DNA of 34,485 bases from the NCBI GenBank assembly GCA_026706735.1, contig JAPOYD010000102.1:1-34485 (forward strand), in the 5' to 3' direction. Within the stretch, counting starts at the first letter, position 1; every line of letters starts with the position of its first letter. This document shows, piece after piece, positions 19,340-27,621 of the stretch. Source of the DNA: Nitrospinota bacterium (GTDB lineage: Bacteria; UBA8248). Under the pieces are notes generated by a model. That model searched no databases and was not told the origin of the DNA. It worked only from the letters and a program-made list of their open reading frames with translations. Both the position numbers and the translations under genes were made by a program.

Positions 19340-19669
19340 TCACGCTTCTGCCCGAATTGCCTCCTCACGCAGTGGAGAATATATGCCAATATATGTGATG
19401 GGTGTTGGGGCATCCAGCCGATGCGGCACCCCCTTGGGAATGTGTACCACCTGACCCGCTTTAACCTTGCGCGTTTCACCGGCAACTGTAAACCTGGCCT
19501 CGCCTTTCATGAGATATACAAGTTGCTCTACATCATGAGTATGGTCCTGTTCCGTTCCTCCCTCTCTTTCGATATACAACATCATCACCTGCTCACCGAC
19601 GACGAGCCTACGCTCCCTGCCCGGCATCTTTTGCGGCTCAATTTCCGCCAAATCGTAGAAATACTGCAT
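19340..19669 (-). CDS. Single-domain cupin protein
   Basis: A 109-residue cupin with both conserved motifs: motif 1 in GGTEQDHTHDVEQLVYLMKGE (HxH and Glu metal ligands) and motif 2 in AGQVVHIPKGVPHRL (third His). Small cupins of this kind bind a metal and act as isomerases, dioxygenases or sensors; which one cannot be told. The ATG at 19669 is preceded by AGGAGAGG, a strong ribosome site. It stands alone on the minus strand between plus-strand genes. Confidence 0.87.
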   Translation of the reverse strand: MQYFYDLAEIEPQKMPGRERRLVVGEQVMMLYIEREGGTEQDHTHDVEQLVYLMKGEARFTVAGETRKVKAGQVVHIPKGVPHRLDAPTPITYIGIYSPLREEAIRAEA

Positions 19670-19839
19670 CCGACCTCTCCTCTTGGTCTACGTATTGAGT
19701 TAATTTTCCGATTGTTGATTTTATTAGTATCCATCGCAAGGTCATCACAATTTCCGTCTTGCAATCACACACCTATCATCTCTAGAATCCTCTCCTACTG
19801 TGGCTACTCCTCCATGGTTTGATAAAGGACAAACTATTG

Positions 19840-21252
19840 ATGAATTCAGATATCCGGGTTCGCTTTGCTCCATCCAACACGGGCCACCTCCATATCGGCG
19901 GCGCGCGAACAGCATTGTTTAACTGGTTTTTTGCAAGACATCACGCAGGCACAGCCATTTTAAGAATAGAAGATACCGACAGGAAACGCTCTACGGAAAA
20001 ATACTACGATGCAATCCTGGAAGCATTCGATTGGCTGGGTCTCGAATGGGATGAAGGCCCATATCGTCAAACCCAGCGGATGGATTTGTATCAAGAAGCC
20101 GCCAACAAACTTCTTTCGTCCGGTGCTGCCTATCGGTGTACATGCACGCCAGATGAAGTGAACGCCATGCGTGAAAAAGCTCGCGCCGAGGGGAAAACTC
20201 CAAAATACGACGGCACATGTCGGGATCGATACGACAAAGACCCAAATGTCCCCTTTTGTCTACGCCTCAGGGCGCCCGATGCCGGGGAGACGATTGTCGA
20301 CGACATCCTCGCCGGGGAAGTAGTGTTCGAAAACTCACAACTCGACGATATGGTTATTGTTCGCACCGACGGGACGCCTACATACAATTTCTGCGTGGCC
20401 ATCGATGACATCGATATGAAGATCACCCACGTGATACGTGGCAACGATCACCTATCCAATACCCCCAAACAAGTCCTTGTCTATAAAGCCCTGGAAGAAC
20501 CGACGCCAAATTTCGCACACATATCAATGATACTAGGTCCCGATAAAAAAAGACTATCAAAGCGCCATGGAGCAGATTCAGTACTCGAATATAAAGAGCG
20601 AGGGTTTCTCCCTGAAGCGTTGATTAACTATCTCGTTCGCCTCGGATGGAGCCATGGCGATCAAGAGGTTTTCTCCAAAGAAGAAATTATCGCGAATTTT
20701 TCGTTGGAAAATTTGAACAGGTCCGCCGCGATTTTCAATCCGGAAAAACTATTGTGGCTGAATCAAGAATATATTAAATCTGCTGATGGTGATTTCCTTG
20801 TCGAATCGCTCGATTCAGGCCTCAAAGAACAGGGCTTATCTCCAGATCTGCTAACAGGCAAAACTCGCATGGGCATTGTGGATGAACTCAGAACGCGCTC
20901 TAAAACGTTAACAGATATGATAGAGGGCGCTCGTTTTTTCTTTGAAAATGAAGTCGAGTTGGACGAGAAGGCAGCTGTAAAATTCTTAACTCCAGAGAAC
21001 TCAGCTATAATGCTGAAATTACGAGATGAATTAACCAAAATCGAAACATTTTCAACTGAAAACGTTAAATTAGTTTTCCATCGCGTTATGGAAGAAGAGG
21101 CTGTCAAGCTCGGCAAACTGGCTCAACCGGTGCGTGTCGCTATTACGGGCGGAACCACCAGTCCCGGTATTTTTGAAACGCTAAGCCTTCTCGGGAAAGA
21201 CAGAACCATCCATCGACTAGACACCGCATTGGCCAGAATCAATGAAAAGTGA
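19840..21252 (+). CDS. gltX: Glutamyl-tRNA synthetase
   Basis: Charges tRNA with glutamate; in bacteria lacking GlnRS the same enzyme also misacylates tRNA-Gln for correction by GatCAB. The class I signatures are present: HIGH as GHLHIGGA near residue 17-24 and KMSKS as KKRLSKRHG near residue 235, with the zinc-type cysteine segment YRCTCTPDE...CRDRYD between. The usual APSPTG reads APSNTG here, a small oddity. Length, about 470 residues, is normal. The ATG at 19840 is chosen; TTG at 19837 is equally compatible with the AAAGGA ribosome site, and an ATG at 19819 is less likely. A tRNA-Gln gene follows after 59 bp. Confidence 0.96.
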   Translation: MNSDIRVRFAPSNTGHLHIGGARTALFNWFFARHHAGTAILRIEDTDRKRSTEKYYDAILEAFDWLGLEWDEGPYRQTQRMDLYQEAANKLLSSGAAYRCTCTPDEVNAMREKARAEGKTPKYDGTCRDRYDKDPNVPFCLRLRAPDAGETIVDDILAGEVVFENSQLDDMVIVRTDGTPTYNFCVAIDDIDMKITHVIRGNDHLSNTPKQVLVYKALEEPTPNFAHISMILGPDKKRLSKRHGADSVLEYKERGFLPEALINYLVRLGWSHGDQEVFSKEEIIANFSLENLNRSAAIFNPEKLLWLNQEYIKSADGDFLVESLDSGLKEQGLSPDLLTGKTRMGIVDELRTRSKTLTDMIEGARFFFENEVELDEKAAVKFLTPENSAIMLKLRDELTKIETFSTENVKLVFHRVMEEEAVKLGKLAQPVRVAITGGTTSPGIFETLSLLGKDRTIHRLDTALARINEK

Positions 21253-21266
21253 TTTTGATATCGTCC

Positions 21267-21295
21267 TTGACGTATAAAGAGCTCATACATATAAA
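21267..21295 (+). promoter_or_regulatory. Sigma70 promoter of the tRNA-Gln gene
   Basis: TTGACG (21267-21272), exactly 17 nt, TATAAA (21290-21295). Transcription would begin near 21302, about 10 nt before the mature tRNA. It starts 15 bp after the gltX stop, so the tRNA can be made independently of gltX. Confidence 0.75.
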
Positions 21296-21311
21296 CCATC
21301 TAGGTCTTTTT

Positions 21312-21385
21312 TGGGGGATCGTCTAGCGGCAGGACACCAGACTCTGGATCTGGGTACGGAGGTTCGAATCCTCCTCCCCCAGCCA
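21312..21385 (+). tRNA. tRNA-Gln (anticodon CTG)
   Basis: All four arms fold. The acceptor TGGGGGA pairs with TCCCCCA (21312-21318 with 21375-21381). The anticodon stem CCAGA/TCTGG encloses loop CTCTGGA with anticodon CTG at 21344-21346. The T stem GGAGG/CCTCC encloses TTCGAAT. The CCA end is encoded (21383-21385). The overall sequence is close to bacterial tRNA-Gln. It lies between gltX and the peroxiredoxin gene. Confidence 0.96.
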
Positions 21386-21459
21386 CTTAATTCTTACGAG
21401 TTTATATCCAGCGCACGAGATTTCGTAGTTTTTTCCATCCTTTATGCAAGGAGACGACA

Positions 21460-22116
21460 ATGACTCTAAGAATCAATGATGAAGCACCAGACTTTTCTGC
21501 CGATACAACCCAAGGCCCCATCAATTTTCATGAATGGATTGGCGATGGCTGGGCCATCATATTTTCACACCCGAAGGACTTTACGCCTGTCTGCACCACG
21601 GAATTAGGGACGATGGCCGGACTCAAGCCGGAATTCGATAAAAGAAATTGCAAGGTGATCGGCATCAGCGTGGACGGAGTTTCCGATCATGAAAAATGGT
21701 CGAAAGATATCGAATCTTCTCAGGGCCATGCCGTGAATTACCCGCTGATTGGCGATCCAGAACTTGCAATTGTAAAGTCTTACGACATGCTGCCTGCCGA
21801 TACGGGCGACACTTCTGAGGGACGGACGCCTGCAGATAACGCAACGGCCCGCTCGGTGTTCGTAATTGGCCCGGATAAGCGTATCAAGGCGACACTCACA
21901 TATCCGATGAGCACGGGCCGGAATTTCAGTGAAATCCTGAGACTGCTTGATTCCTGCCAGTTGACGGCCAGTGAACAGGTGGCAACCCCGGCAAACTGGC
22001 AACAGGGTGGTGATGTGATTATCCTGCCGGCCGTTTCGGATGAGGATGCGAAGAAGAAATACCCGGACGGTTGGGAATCGCCGCTTCCATATATTCGGGT
22101 CGTCAAACAACCATAG
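21460..22116 (+). CDS. 1-Cys peroxiredoxin (Prx6 type)
   Basis: A 218-residue thiol peroxidase that reduces hydrogen peroxide and organic peroxides. The active-site motif is PVCTTE with peroxidatic Cys45, preceded by HPKDFTPV. The long C-terminal domain with TYPMSTGRNFSEILRLLDSLQ-like segment and PANWQQGGDVIILP marks the Prx6 subfamily. Other cysteines (KRNCK, LDSCQ) are not at a standard resolving position. The ATG at 21460 follows AAGGAG. A strong hairpin terminator lies 78 bp after the stop. It is probably expressed alone or with the tRNA. Confidence 0.94.
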   Translation: MTLRINDEAPDFSADTTQGPINFHEWIGDGWAIIFSHPKDFTPVCTTELGTMAGLKPEFDKRNCKVIGISVDGVSDHEKWSKDIESSQGHAVNYPLIGDPELAIVKSYDMLPADTGDTSEGRTPADNATARSVFVIGPDKRIKATLTYPMSTGRNFSEILRLLDSCQLTASEQVATPANWQQGGDVIILPAVSDEDAKKKYPDGWESPLPYIRVVKQP

Positions 22117-22193
22117 CTTTTATGTATCCACCGATGCATACAAAAAAGCTAGTGATACGATGTCATTGATCACTGATTCTACATGGTAAAACA

Positions 22194-22226
22194 AAAGAGC
22201 CGCGGCTTCTTTAGCCGCGGCTCTTT
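22194..22226. terminator. Bidirectional intrinsic terminator
   Basis: Perfect 14-bp arms, AAAGAGCCGCGGCT (22194-22207) and its complement (22213-22226), around a 5-nt loop. It lies between the convergent peroxiredoxin and binding-protein genes. The T-tract is short, so efficiency may be modest in each direction. Confidence 0.8.
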
Positions 22227-22247
22227 ATGCTTCCTGTGAAAATAGGC

Positions 22248-23243
22248 TTAGTTTTTCCAGCCCTCAGCTGCTATGGCCTTTTTCACCATGCTCAAGTCCA
22301 TACCTTCTTCGCGCAGATCGACCACACGTTTCGCTTTGCGCTTCTCTACAAGCACTTTGCCCATGAAATCGAACCACTTGTAATCCTGCTCGCTCGGGAG
22401 AAGACCAAAAGTCAGATCGTTGACAGATGCTTTCACTATCTTGAGCTTGATCTTCGAGCCTTTCGATTGCAAGTGGTTCAGATACACGCGCGCAAACTTA
22501 TCGCGATTATCTCTATGCAATTTCATGCCTCTAATGAATCCTCTCAAAAACTTCGTGTAGACATCCTTGTCTTTCTTGAGGGTTTTTCCATTGGCCATTA
22601 AAATCCATAGGTTATTCGCATATTTACAAAAAGTTTCCACTGTGCGGGCATATCCCCTGTCGATTGCAATGGCTGCTTGCGGGTTATTCAAGGCAATCAT
22701 GTCCACCGTCCGGGATTTGAGCGCCGCCATACGGGTATCGTTGTTCATATTCACTGTCGTGAAGTCTTTCACGGTCAAGCCGTATTTCGGCAGAATGAAG
22801 GTTGTCAGCGTGAAATACGTACCTGTAGCTTTACCCACTCCAAGCCTTTTGCCCTTCAAGTCATGTAAGGTTTTCAGAGGGGAATTTGGTGATGTGAGAA
22901 TCTTATTAGCCTTGCACCAATAATTTGCATTGGCGATTCCAGGGGCCTTAGCGCCTTTCGCTATGGCGGAAAGAAAAGCGCGGTCTGCGGCGCCACCAAT
23001 ATCAAGAGAGTTGGCCAAAATCGCCTGGCGCATCAATTTTCCTTGCGGAAATTGTTTAATAGTGTATTTTCCCTTGCCGATGGTCTCATTATAGTAGCCC
23101 ATCTTATGAGCAACTATGGTGACCGCTCCCATAACAGATCGGTGGTGGCCGATGCGGAACGGCGCCGCATGAGCGGATACTACCGTCAGGAGAACTCCCG
23201 CCACGGCCATGGCGACAACAAGAAACATACCTCTTCGACTCAT
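22248..23243 (-). CDS. NMT1/TauA-type ABC substrate-binding protein
   Basis: A 331-residue periplasmic protein with a signal peptide (MSRRGMFLVVAMAVAGVLLT...SAHA). The body has features of the NMT1/THI5-like group that binds sulfonates, aromatic or heterocyclic compounds: LKTLHDLKGKRLGVGKATGTYF, LPKYGLTVKDFTTVNM and RMAALKSRTVDMIALNNPQAAIAIDRG. The ATG at 23243 is chosen because GGAGG sits 8 nt before it and it begins exactly at the signal peptide; an ATG at 23312 would spoil this. No permease or ATPase gene is adjacent, so it is an orphan here. It lies 224 bp downstream of the MFS gene and may be the tail of that operon. Confidence 0.87.
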   Translation of the reverse strand: MSRRGMFLVVAMAVAGVLLTVVSAHAAPFRIGHHRSVMGAVTIVAHKMGYYNETIGKGKYTIKQFPQGKLMRQAILANSLDIGGAADRAFLSAIAKGAKAPGIANANYWCKANKILTSPNSPLKTLHDLKGKRLGVGKATGTYFTLTTFILPKYGLTVKDFTTVNMNNDTRMAALKSRTVDMIALNNPQAAIAIDRGYARTVETFCKYANNLWILMANGKTLKKDKDVYTKFLRGFIRGMKLHRDNRDKFARVYLNHLQSKGSKIKLKIVKASVNDLTFGLLPSEQDYKWFDFMGKVLVEKRKAKRVVDLREEGMDLSMVKKAIAAEGWKN

Positions 23244-23467
23244 TACAATATCCTCCTTAAGATTCACAGCCCGAAGGCATCCACGAAAGAAACTAAAAAA
23301 TAAGCATCCCATTACAAGGAAGTAAATTTTAATGTCTAAATTCCCATTAATCTATTGTTTGAAGAAACCATAACATGCCCTTAGGCATAATGACACCCCG
23401 CTTTAACCTAAATATCAAGCCGCTATATTGCATTCAGGAATTCGTCGACCCTTTTCGACTGAACTGC

Positions 23468-24679
23468 TCAAGCTTTGGATTCAGGCTCTGGATTTCGTCT
23501 TTGCAAGGACAAAGCCAGGACAAAACCAACAAGCAAAACAACTGGAAGTGTCCAAAATGCATTCAACATTCCGATTCTCTCCCCAAGCAAAGAGAGGGGA
23601 ATCGCCGTTAATCCGGCAAAAATCCAACCACTACCCAATATCAACGAGCTTGCAAACCCCCTGTGTTCAGGCAAATATTCTTGCGCCAAGGCGACGGATA
23701 CCCCCATCGGCACGAAAACTCCTGCGCCAATGATTGCAAGAGATATATAAGCCCACTCCAAGGAAGATAACTGAAACGCCACCATACCGGCCAAGGCGCA
23801 TCCAACGCCGATGGTAATCACCTTGGGCTTCCCGTACCGGTCACCCATAATACCGCCGAGCATTACGCCGATGGCACCCGAGAAAAAAATGACCGTGTTG
23901 GCCATGCCGCCGCGCCAAAGCCCCAAGCCCTTATCGACGAATATCGCGGGCAAAAATCCCCCCAAATTCGCCAAAGTCGTTCCCCTAACGGCAGCGATGC
24001 CAAATAGGAGAAGTATAGGTCCACGGACATGCTTAAGCGACACGACCAATCCCTCCCGTTCGAGCGCTTTTTCTCCTTTTTTCTTTCTCTGAGGCGGAGC
24101 CGGCATCCCTAATTTCACGCCCGCCATCGCGAGCACCGCCACAAGGATGAACACCCACAAATGTTCCATGCCTATCGTTTCCGCGATGAAGATGGCAATC
24201 AACGGGCCAAGAGCAAAACCCAGTCTTCCCGCTGTAACGAACAGGCTGACGATGAAGCCGGTATGCTCGGAACTCAATCTACCCGCACGCGCCGCCATAT
24301 CCGGATGGCATAAACCAAAAAGAATTCCCCCCATGATTACGGCGACAGCCAAGCCATAGACACTCGTCACCCATCCGATTGCCGTAAAGGCGATGGAACT
24401 TCCGATCAGGCCTACAGTAAGCCAGGGCAACCAAGGCCACCTGTCGATTATTACACCGGTGATGGGTTGTGAAATGGAACCGCTCACCGCCTGACATGAA
24501 ATCAAGAATCCGATTGTTGTGATGCTTAGCCCCAATTTTTCTTTTAATAACGGAACCAAAGGTGCAAAGAAATTCGCTTGGCTATCGACCACAAAGTGTG
24601 CGAAGAAAATGAGGCCTGTCCCGGCCCAGGGCAAAGTACGAAAAGAGGGCTTTTCAGTTGTCTGAGGGTTTTGATTCAT
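23468..24679 (-). CDS. MFS transporter
   Basis: A 403-residue permease with about twelve membrane segments. It contains the cytoplasmic loop sequence GGIMGDRYGKPKVITIG, a form of the MFS motif A, and VTAGRLGFALGPLIAIFI in the first half. The substrate is unknown; context suggests uptake or efflux of whatever compound the neighbouring SDR and flavin monooxygenase transform. The ATG at 24679 begins 2 bp after the stop of the LLM gene, so translation is likely coupled. It is the fourth gene of the CMD-SDR-LLM-MFS set. Confidence 0.88.
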   Translation of the reverse strand: MNQNPQTTEKPSFRTLPWAGTGLIFFAHFVVDSQANFFAPLVPLLKEKLGLSITTIGFLISCQAVSGSISQPITGVIIDRWPWLPWLTVGLIGSSIAFTAIGWVTSVYGLAVAVIMGGILFGLCHPDMAARAGRLSSEHTGFIVSLFVTAGRLGFALGPLIAIFIAETIGMEHLWVFILVAVLAMAGVKLGMPAPPQRKKKGEKALEREGLVVSLKHVRGPILLLFGIAAVRGTTLANLGGFLPAIFVDKGLGLWRGGMANTVIFFSGAIGVMLGGIMGDRYGKPKVITIGVGCALAGMVAFQLSSLEWAYISLAIIGAGVFVPMGVSVALAQEYLPEHRGFASSLILGSGWIFAGLTAIPLSLLGERIGMLNAFWTLPVVLLVGFVLALSLQRRNPEPESKA

Positions 24680-24681
24680 AT

Positions 24682-25680
24682 CTACCTTGGGGCCAGGGCC
24701 TTTAGCGTGCGCTCGACAGCTTCTTGATAACTCTCGCCTGCCAACACCGGGTCTATCATCAAAGCCGGCATATCCACCCCAGCCTCCAAAAAAGTAGCTA
24801 GCCGTTCACGGCACCTCTCAGGCGGGCCGACAAGGCAAAATTCATCAATGATGGCGTCTGTAATACCCTCTCTCAAAGCCTTTTGATCACCTTGCTCAAA
24901 GGCCGTCTTTATGCAATCCGCCTCTTGTTCATAATCACTTTCCCGTATCGAATTGTTATATGCGGGAAACCCCAGCCAATACGTCAGAGTTTTACGGGCG
25001 ATTTCTCTGGCAAAGGCGAGGTCATCGCATAAAAAGGTATGGATGCCAAGGTTGATTTCTACATCGCGGGGATTTCTGCCCGCTCGTTTCGCTCCTGCAT
25101 CTCTCGCTTCCAAATAAGCACCCATTCTTGATAACGGGACCATATACGGTAACAATCCATCGGCTATTTCTCCACCAAGCTCTGTCATTTTGGGACCAAC
25201 AGCTGCTATGTATATACGGACCGGATAGTTCGAGCGCCTGAATTTCAACTCCTCTCCCTGGTATGTCTGGACAGGCAGAGGATATACAGGCTCACCCTCC
25301 AATACCCCTTTAACCTCACTCACATATTTACGCATGTCTTCGAGAGGATTTCCGGGTTCTATCCCCATCGCTTTGATCCGGGGCGGGTGCCCAAGTCCGA
25401 GTCCTAAAATGTAGCGGCCGCCAGAGATTTCGTTGATCGCCACAGCGCCTTGAGCCGCCATGGAGGCATGGCGCAAATAAATGATGGCGACCGAACTTCC
25501 AATCTCAATCCTGGATGTGTATGTCGCCATCAGTTGATTAATGGCCAGGGTGTCCGTCAAAGATTCTGTCGTATAAACACGCTCATATCCTAATTCTTCA
25601 CCGAGCCTTGAAACCTCTCCTAGCCCCTCGAAAGAAATATCTGCAAACGTGAGAAGCCAAAACCCGAGGCGATTCGTCAT
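24682..25680 (-). CDS. LLM-class (luciferase-like) flavin-dependent oxidoreductase
   Basis: A 332-residue TIM-barrel protein of the bacterial luciferase/F420 oxidoreductase superfamily, recognised by its opening RLGFWLLTFADISFEGL, the segment ISGGRYILGLGLGHPPRIKAMGIEP and the closing VGPPERCRERLATFLEAGVDMPALM. Members use FMN or F420 to oxidise or reduce varied substrates; which cofactor is used cannot be told. The ATG at 25680 is chosen since the luciferase-like fold begins immediately after it; an in-frame ATG at 25761 would overlap the SDR gene. It lies 37 bp after the SDR stop. Confidence 0.9.
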   Translation of the reverse strand: MTNRLGFWLLTFADISFEGLGEVSRLGEELGYERVYTTESLTDTLAINQLMATYTSRIEIGSSVAIIYLRHASMAAQGAVAINEISGGRYILGLGLGHPPRIKAMGIEPGNPLEDMRKYVSEVKGVLEGEPVYPLPVQTYQGEELKFRRSNYPVRIYIAAVGPKMTELGGEIADGLLPYMVPLSRMGAYLEARDAGAKRAGRNPRDVEINLGIHTFLCDDLAFAREIARKTLTYWLGFPAYNNSIRESDYEQEADCIKTAFEQGDQKALREGITDAIIDEFCLVGPPERCRERLATFLEAGVDMPALMIDPVLAGESYQEAVERTLKALAPR

Positions 25681-25717
25681 GACAAATCTTTCCCGAAAAC
25701 CAAGCACTGGGCCACGA

Positions 25718-26473
25718 TCATTGGCACAACCGGCCTCCATCAACCAGAATGATCGACCCATTCATGTATGACGCTTCATCAGAAGCCAAAAAAACAGCAC
25801 AATCGGCGATTTCTTCCGGAGTAGCAAATCGCCCCAAAGGTATATTGCCCATAAGTTTCTTTCTTCTATCTGCTTGCGTTTCCACGCGATATTTCGTTCC
25901 CTCACTCAAAGTCGTTCCTGGAGCTATCGCATTCACCCGAATCCCTTTGGGTCCGAGTTCGGCAGCATGCGCCTTCGTCATCAGGTGCATGGCCCCTTTC
26001 GTCGCGCAATACAGGGAATTTTGAGGTACCCCCGCTTCTCCAGAGGTCGAGCCAATGTTGATAATCTGGCCACATGCCCTAGAAATCATGTGTTTGGCTG
26101 CCAATCCACTCAGAATAAACGAGGCCATCGCATTGACTTGAAAGAGTGCGACCACCTCATCATATGTGACTTCTTCTACAGGCTTATTGCAGCGGATTCC
26201 AGCGCAGTTTACCAAAATATCGAGACGCCTCAGATGTCTTAGTGCGCGACTCATTAAAGGAGCGGCGTTCGCCAGGTTCGATAAGTCAATCCCTTCGCCA
26301 GCAGCAGAGCTTTCCTGAGCCTTGCAATATGCGAGAGTTGACTCCAAACCTTCTAAATTCCTACCACCCGCCAAATATTGTGAACATCCCTCCTCGGCGA
26401 AACGCCTCGCGATGGCGGAGCCAATTCCCACAGAGGCTCCCGTGATGAAAGCTGTCTTTCCCTTTAGTCGCAT
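25718..26473 (-). CDS. SDR-family oxidoreductase
   Basis: A 251-residue classical short-chain dehydrogenase: TGASVGIG for NAD(P) binding (residues 12-19 region), NCAG, catalytic Ser in INIGSTSG, YCATK with the catalytic Tyr and Lys, and the PGTT segment. The C-terminal FLASDEASYMNGSIILVDGG is standard. It probably oxidises an alcohol or reduces a carbonyl. The ATG at 26473 has GAGG about 9 nt upstream and follows the CMD gene by 14 bp, so it is part of the same operon. Confidence 0.93.
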   Translation of the reverse strand: MRLKGKTAFITGASVGIGSAIARRFAEEGCSQYLAGGRNLEGLESTLAYCKAQESSAAGEGIDLSNLANAAPLMSRALRHLRRLDILVNCAGIRCNKPVEEVTYDEVVALFQVNAMASFILSGLAAKHMISRACGQIINIGSTSGEAGVPQNSLYCATKGAMHLMTKAHAAELGPKGIRVNAIAPGTTLSEGTKYRVETQADRRKKLMGNIPLGRFATPEEIADCAVFLASDEASYMNGSIILVDGGRLCQ

Positions 26474-26487
26474 GTCGAGTGACCTCT

Positions 26488-27036
26488 TTACTTTAACGGA
26501 GCTTCTTGTCCCTCCGGAACCTGAAGTTCAAATGCGTTGAGCGTCATCGAGACAGTCGCAGAATGTCCAATAAGAACGATTAACTCGACCAACCCACGCT
26601 CCCCGAAATGAACGAATGCATTTTGATAAACTTCATCACTCACAAAGTGATTTTCGTGCAATGCAGTGCAAAAATCATAGATCGCTTCCTCATCGGCGGC
26701 CATTTCAGCGGGTCGTCTGTTCTCCCGAACCGCCTTGATGATCTCGGGAGACAATCCTCCCTTTCGGGCCAAAGGCTCATGCGCGTACCATTCGAATTGA
26801 GAGTCCCAGAATCGGGCGGTAATCAAAATCGCAAACTCGCTCAGCCTGGGTTCAAAAAGGGTGTCATAGCGCAAGTAACGTCCCGTTTCTTCGAGTTTTG
26901 CAAGATATTCCGGGCTTTTGAGCCACGCCAGAAACGGGCCGCGTACGCCTCCCCTTGGTCCGGAGGCGATTTTTTCATAGAGTTTTCTTTGCGCATCCGT
27001 CATCTGCTCTATCGGTATTTCGATCAAACGGGTCAT
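26488..27036 (-). CDS. Carboxymuconolactone decarboxylase-family protein
   Basis: A 182-residue CMD-family protein: the core FEPRLSEFAILITARFWDSQFEWYAHEPLARKGGLSPEIIKAV is typical of the decarboxylase-like branch, with ExxxH in place of the redox CxxH. Such proteins accompany degradative pathways. It is the first gene of the CMD-SDR-LLM-MFS operon and its ATG at 27036 is followed by MTRLIEIP. A small inverted repeat TGCTTA-N6-TAAGCA (27121-27138) lies in the 216-bp divergent gap shared with the cold-shock gene and could be an operator; this is weak. Confidence 0.88.
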   Translation of the reverse strand: MTRLIEIPIEQMTDAQRKLYEKIASGPRGGVRGPFLAWLKSPEYLAKLEETGRYLRYDTLFEPRLSEFAILITARFWDSQFEWYAHEPLARKGGLSPEIIKAVRENRRPAEMAADEEAIYDFCTALHENHFVSDEVYQNAFVHFGERGLVELIVLIGHSATVSMTLNAFELQVPEGQEAPLK

Positions 27037-27252
27037 CGGCTTTCATTCTCCTATCGGCTTCAGGTGTGCACGAGCGACGAAATCACCTGCTACATAAGAA
27101 TCTCACAGGTTGCAAGGCGATGCTTAGTTTGATAAGCAATTATTAAGGCTGCGGCCGGCGCGGCCAACTTGAATTTCTGGAAATGTACTTGGAGTGAAAG
27201 GCCCCACCTGTTTCATCTCTACCCATTTCCAAAATATGCAGGAGATCAGCAA

Positions 27253-27468
27253 GTGCCAGAAGGAACAGTGAAGTGGTTCAATGACGCGAAGGGCTATGGT
27301 TTCATTTCGCAGACGGATGGTGACGACGTTTTCGTTCACTTCTCCGCCATCCAGGGAGAGGGATTCAAAACCCTGGAGGAAGGACAAAACGTGAACTTCG
27401 AAATTGTCCAAGGCCCGAAAGGGCTTCAGGCGGCAAACGTCACAAAAGGGGGTGACTCCGAAGAATAA
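27253..27468 (+). CDS. Cold-shock domain protein (CspA family)
   Basis: A 71-residue single OB-fold protein that binds single-stranded nucleic acid and melts RNA structure. RNP1 is KGYGFI and RNP2 is VFVHF, after the opening [14 protein letters not shown]. The GTG at 27253 is chosen because GGAG (27241-27244) lies 8 nt upstream and because family members begin here; the upstream in-frame stretch has no family similarity. A strong terminator follows. Confidence 0.95.
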   Translation: MPEGTVKWFNDAKGYGFISQTDGDDVFVHFSAIQGEGFKTLEEGQNVNFEIVQGPKGLQAANVTKGGDSEE

Positions 27469-27485
27469 CCCTCATCAAAAAAACC

Positions 27486-27518
27486 AAAACGACGGCTCAC
27501 CCGGGCCGTCGTTTTTTT
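27486..27518 (+). terminator. Intrinsic terminator of the cold-shock gene
   Basis: Stem AAAACGACGGC (27486-27496) pairs with 27505-27515 around an 8-nt loop, followed by a run of seven T residues (27512-27518). Confidence 0.92.
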
Positions 27519-27621
27519 GTCTGTTGATATACCTCTCCCTTGCTTGCGAGAGGGTCGAACCTGCATGTTATAACTCATCTGAAGGACCATCCCATAGATC
27601 GACAACACAGAAAGGCATTTC

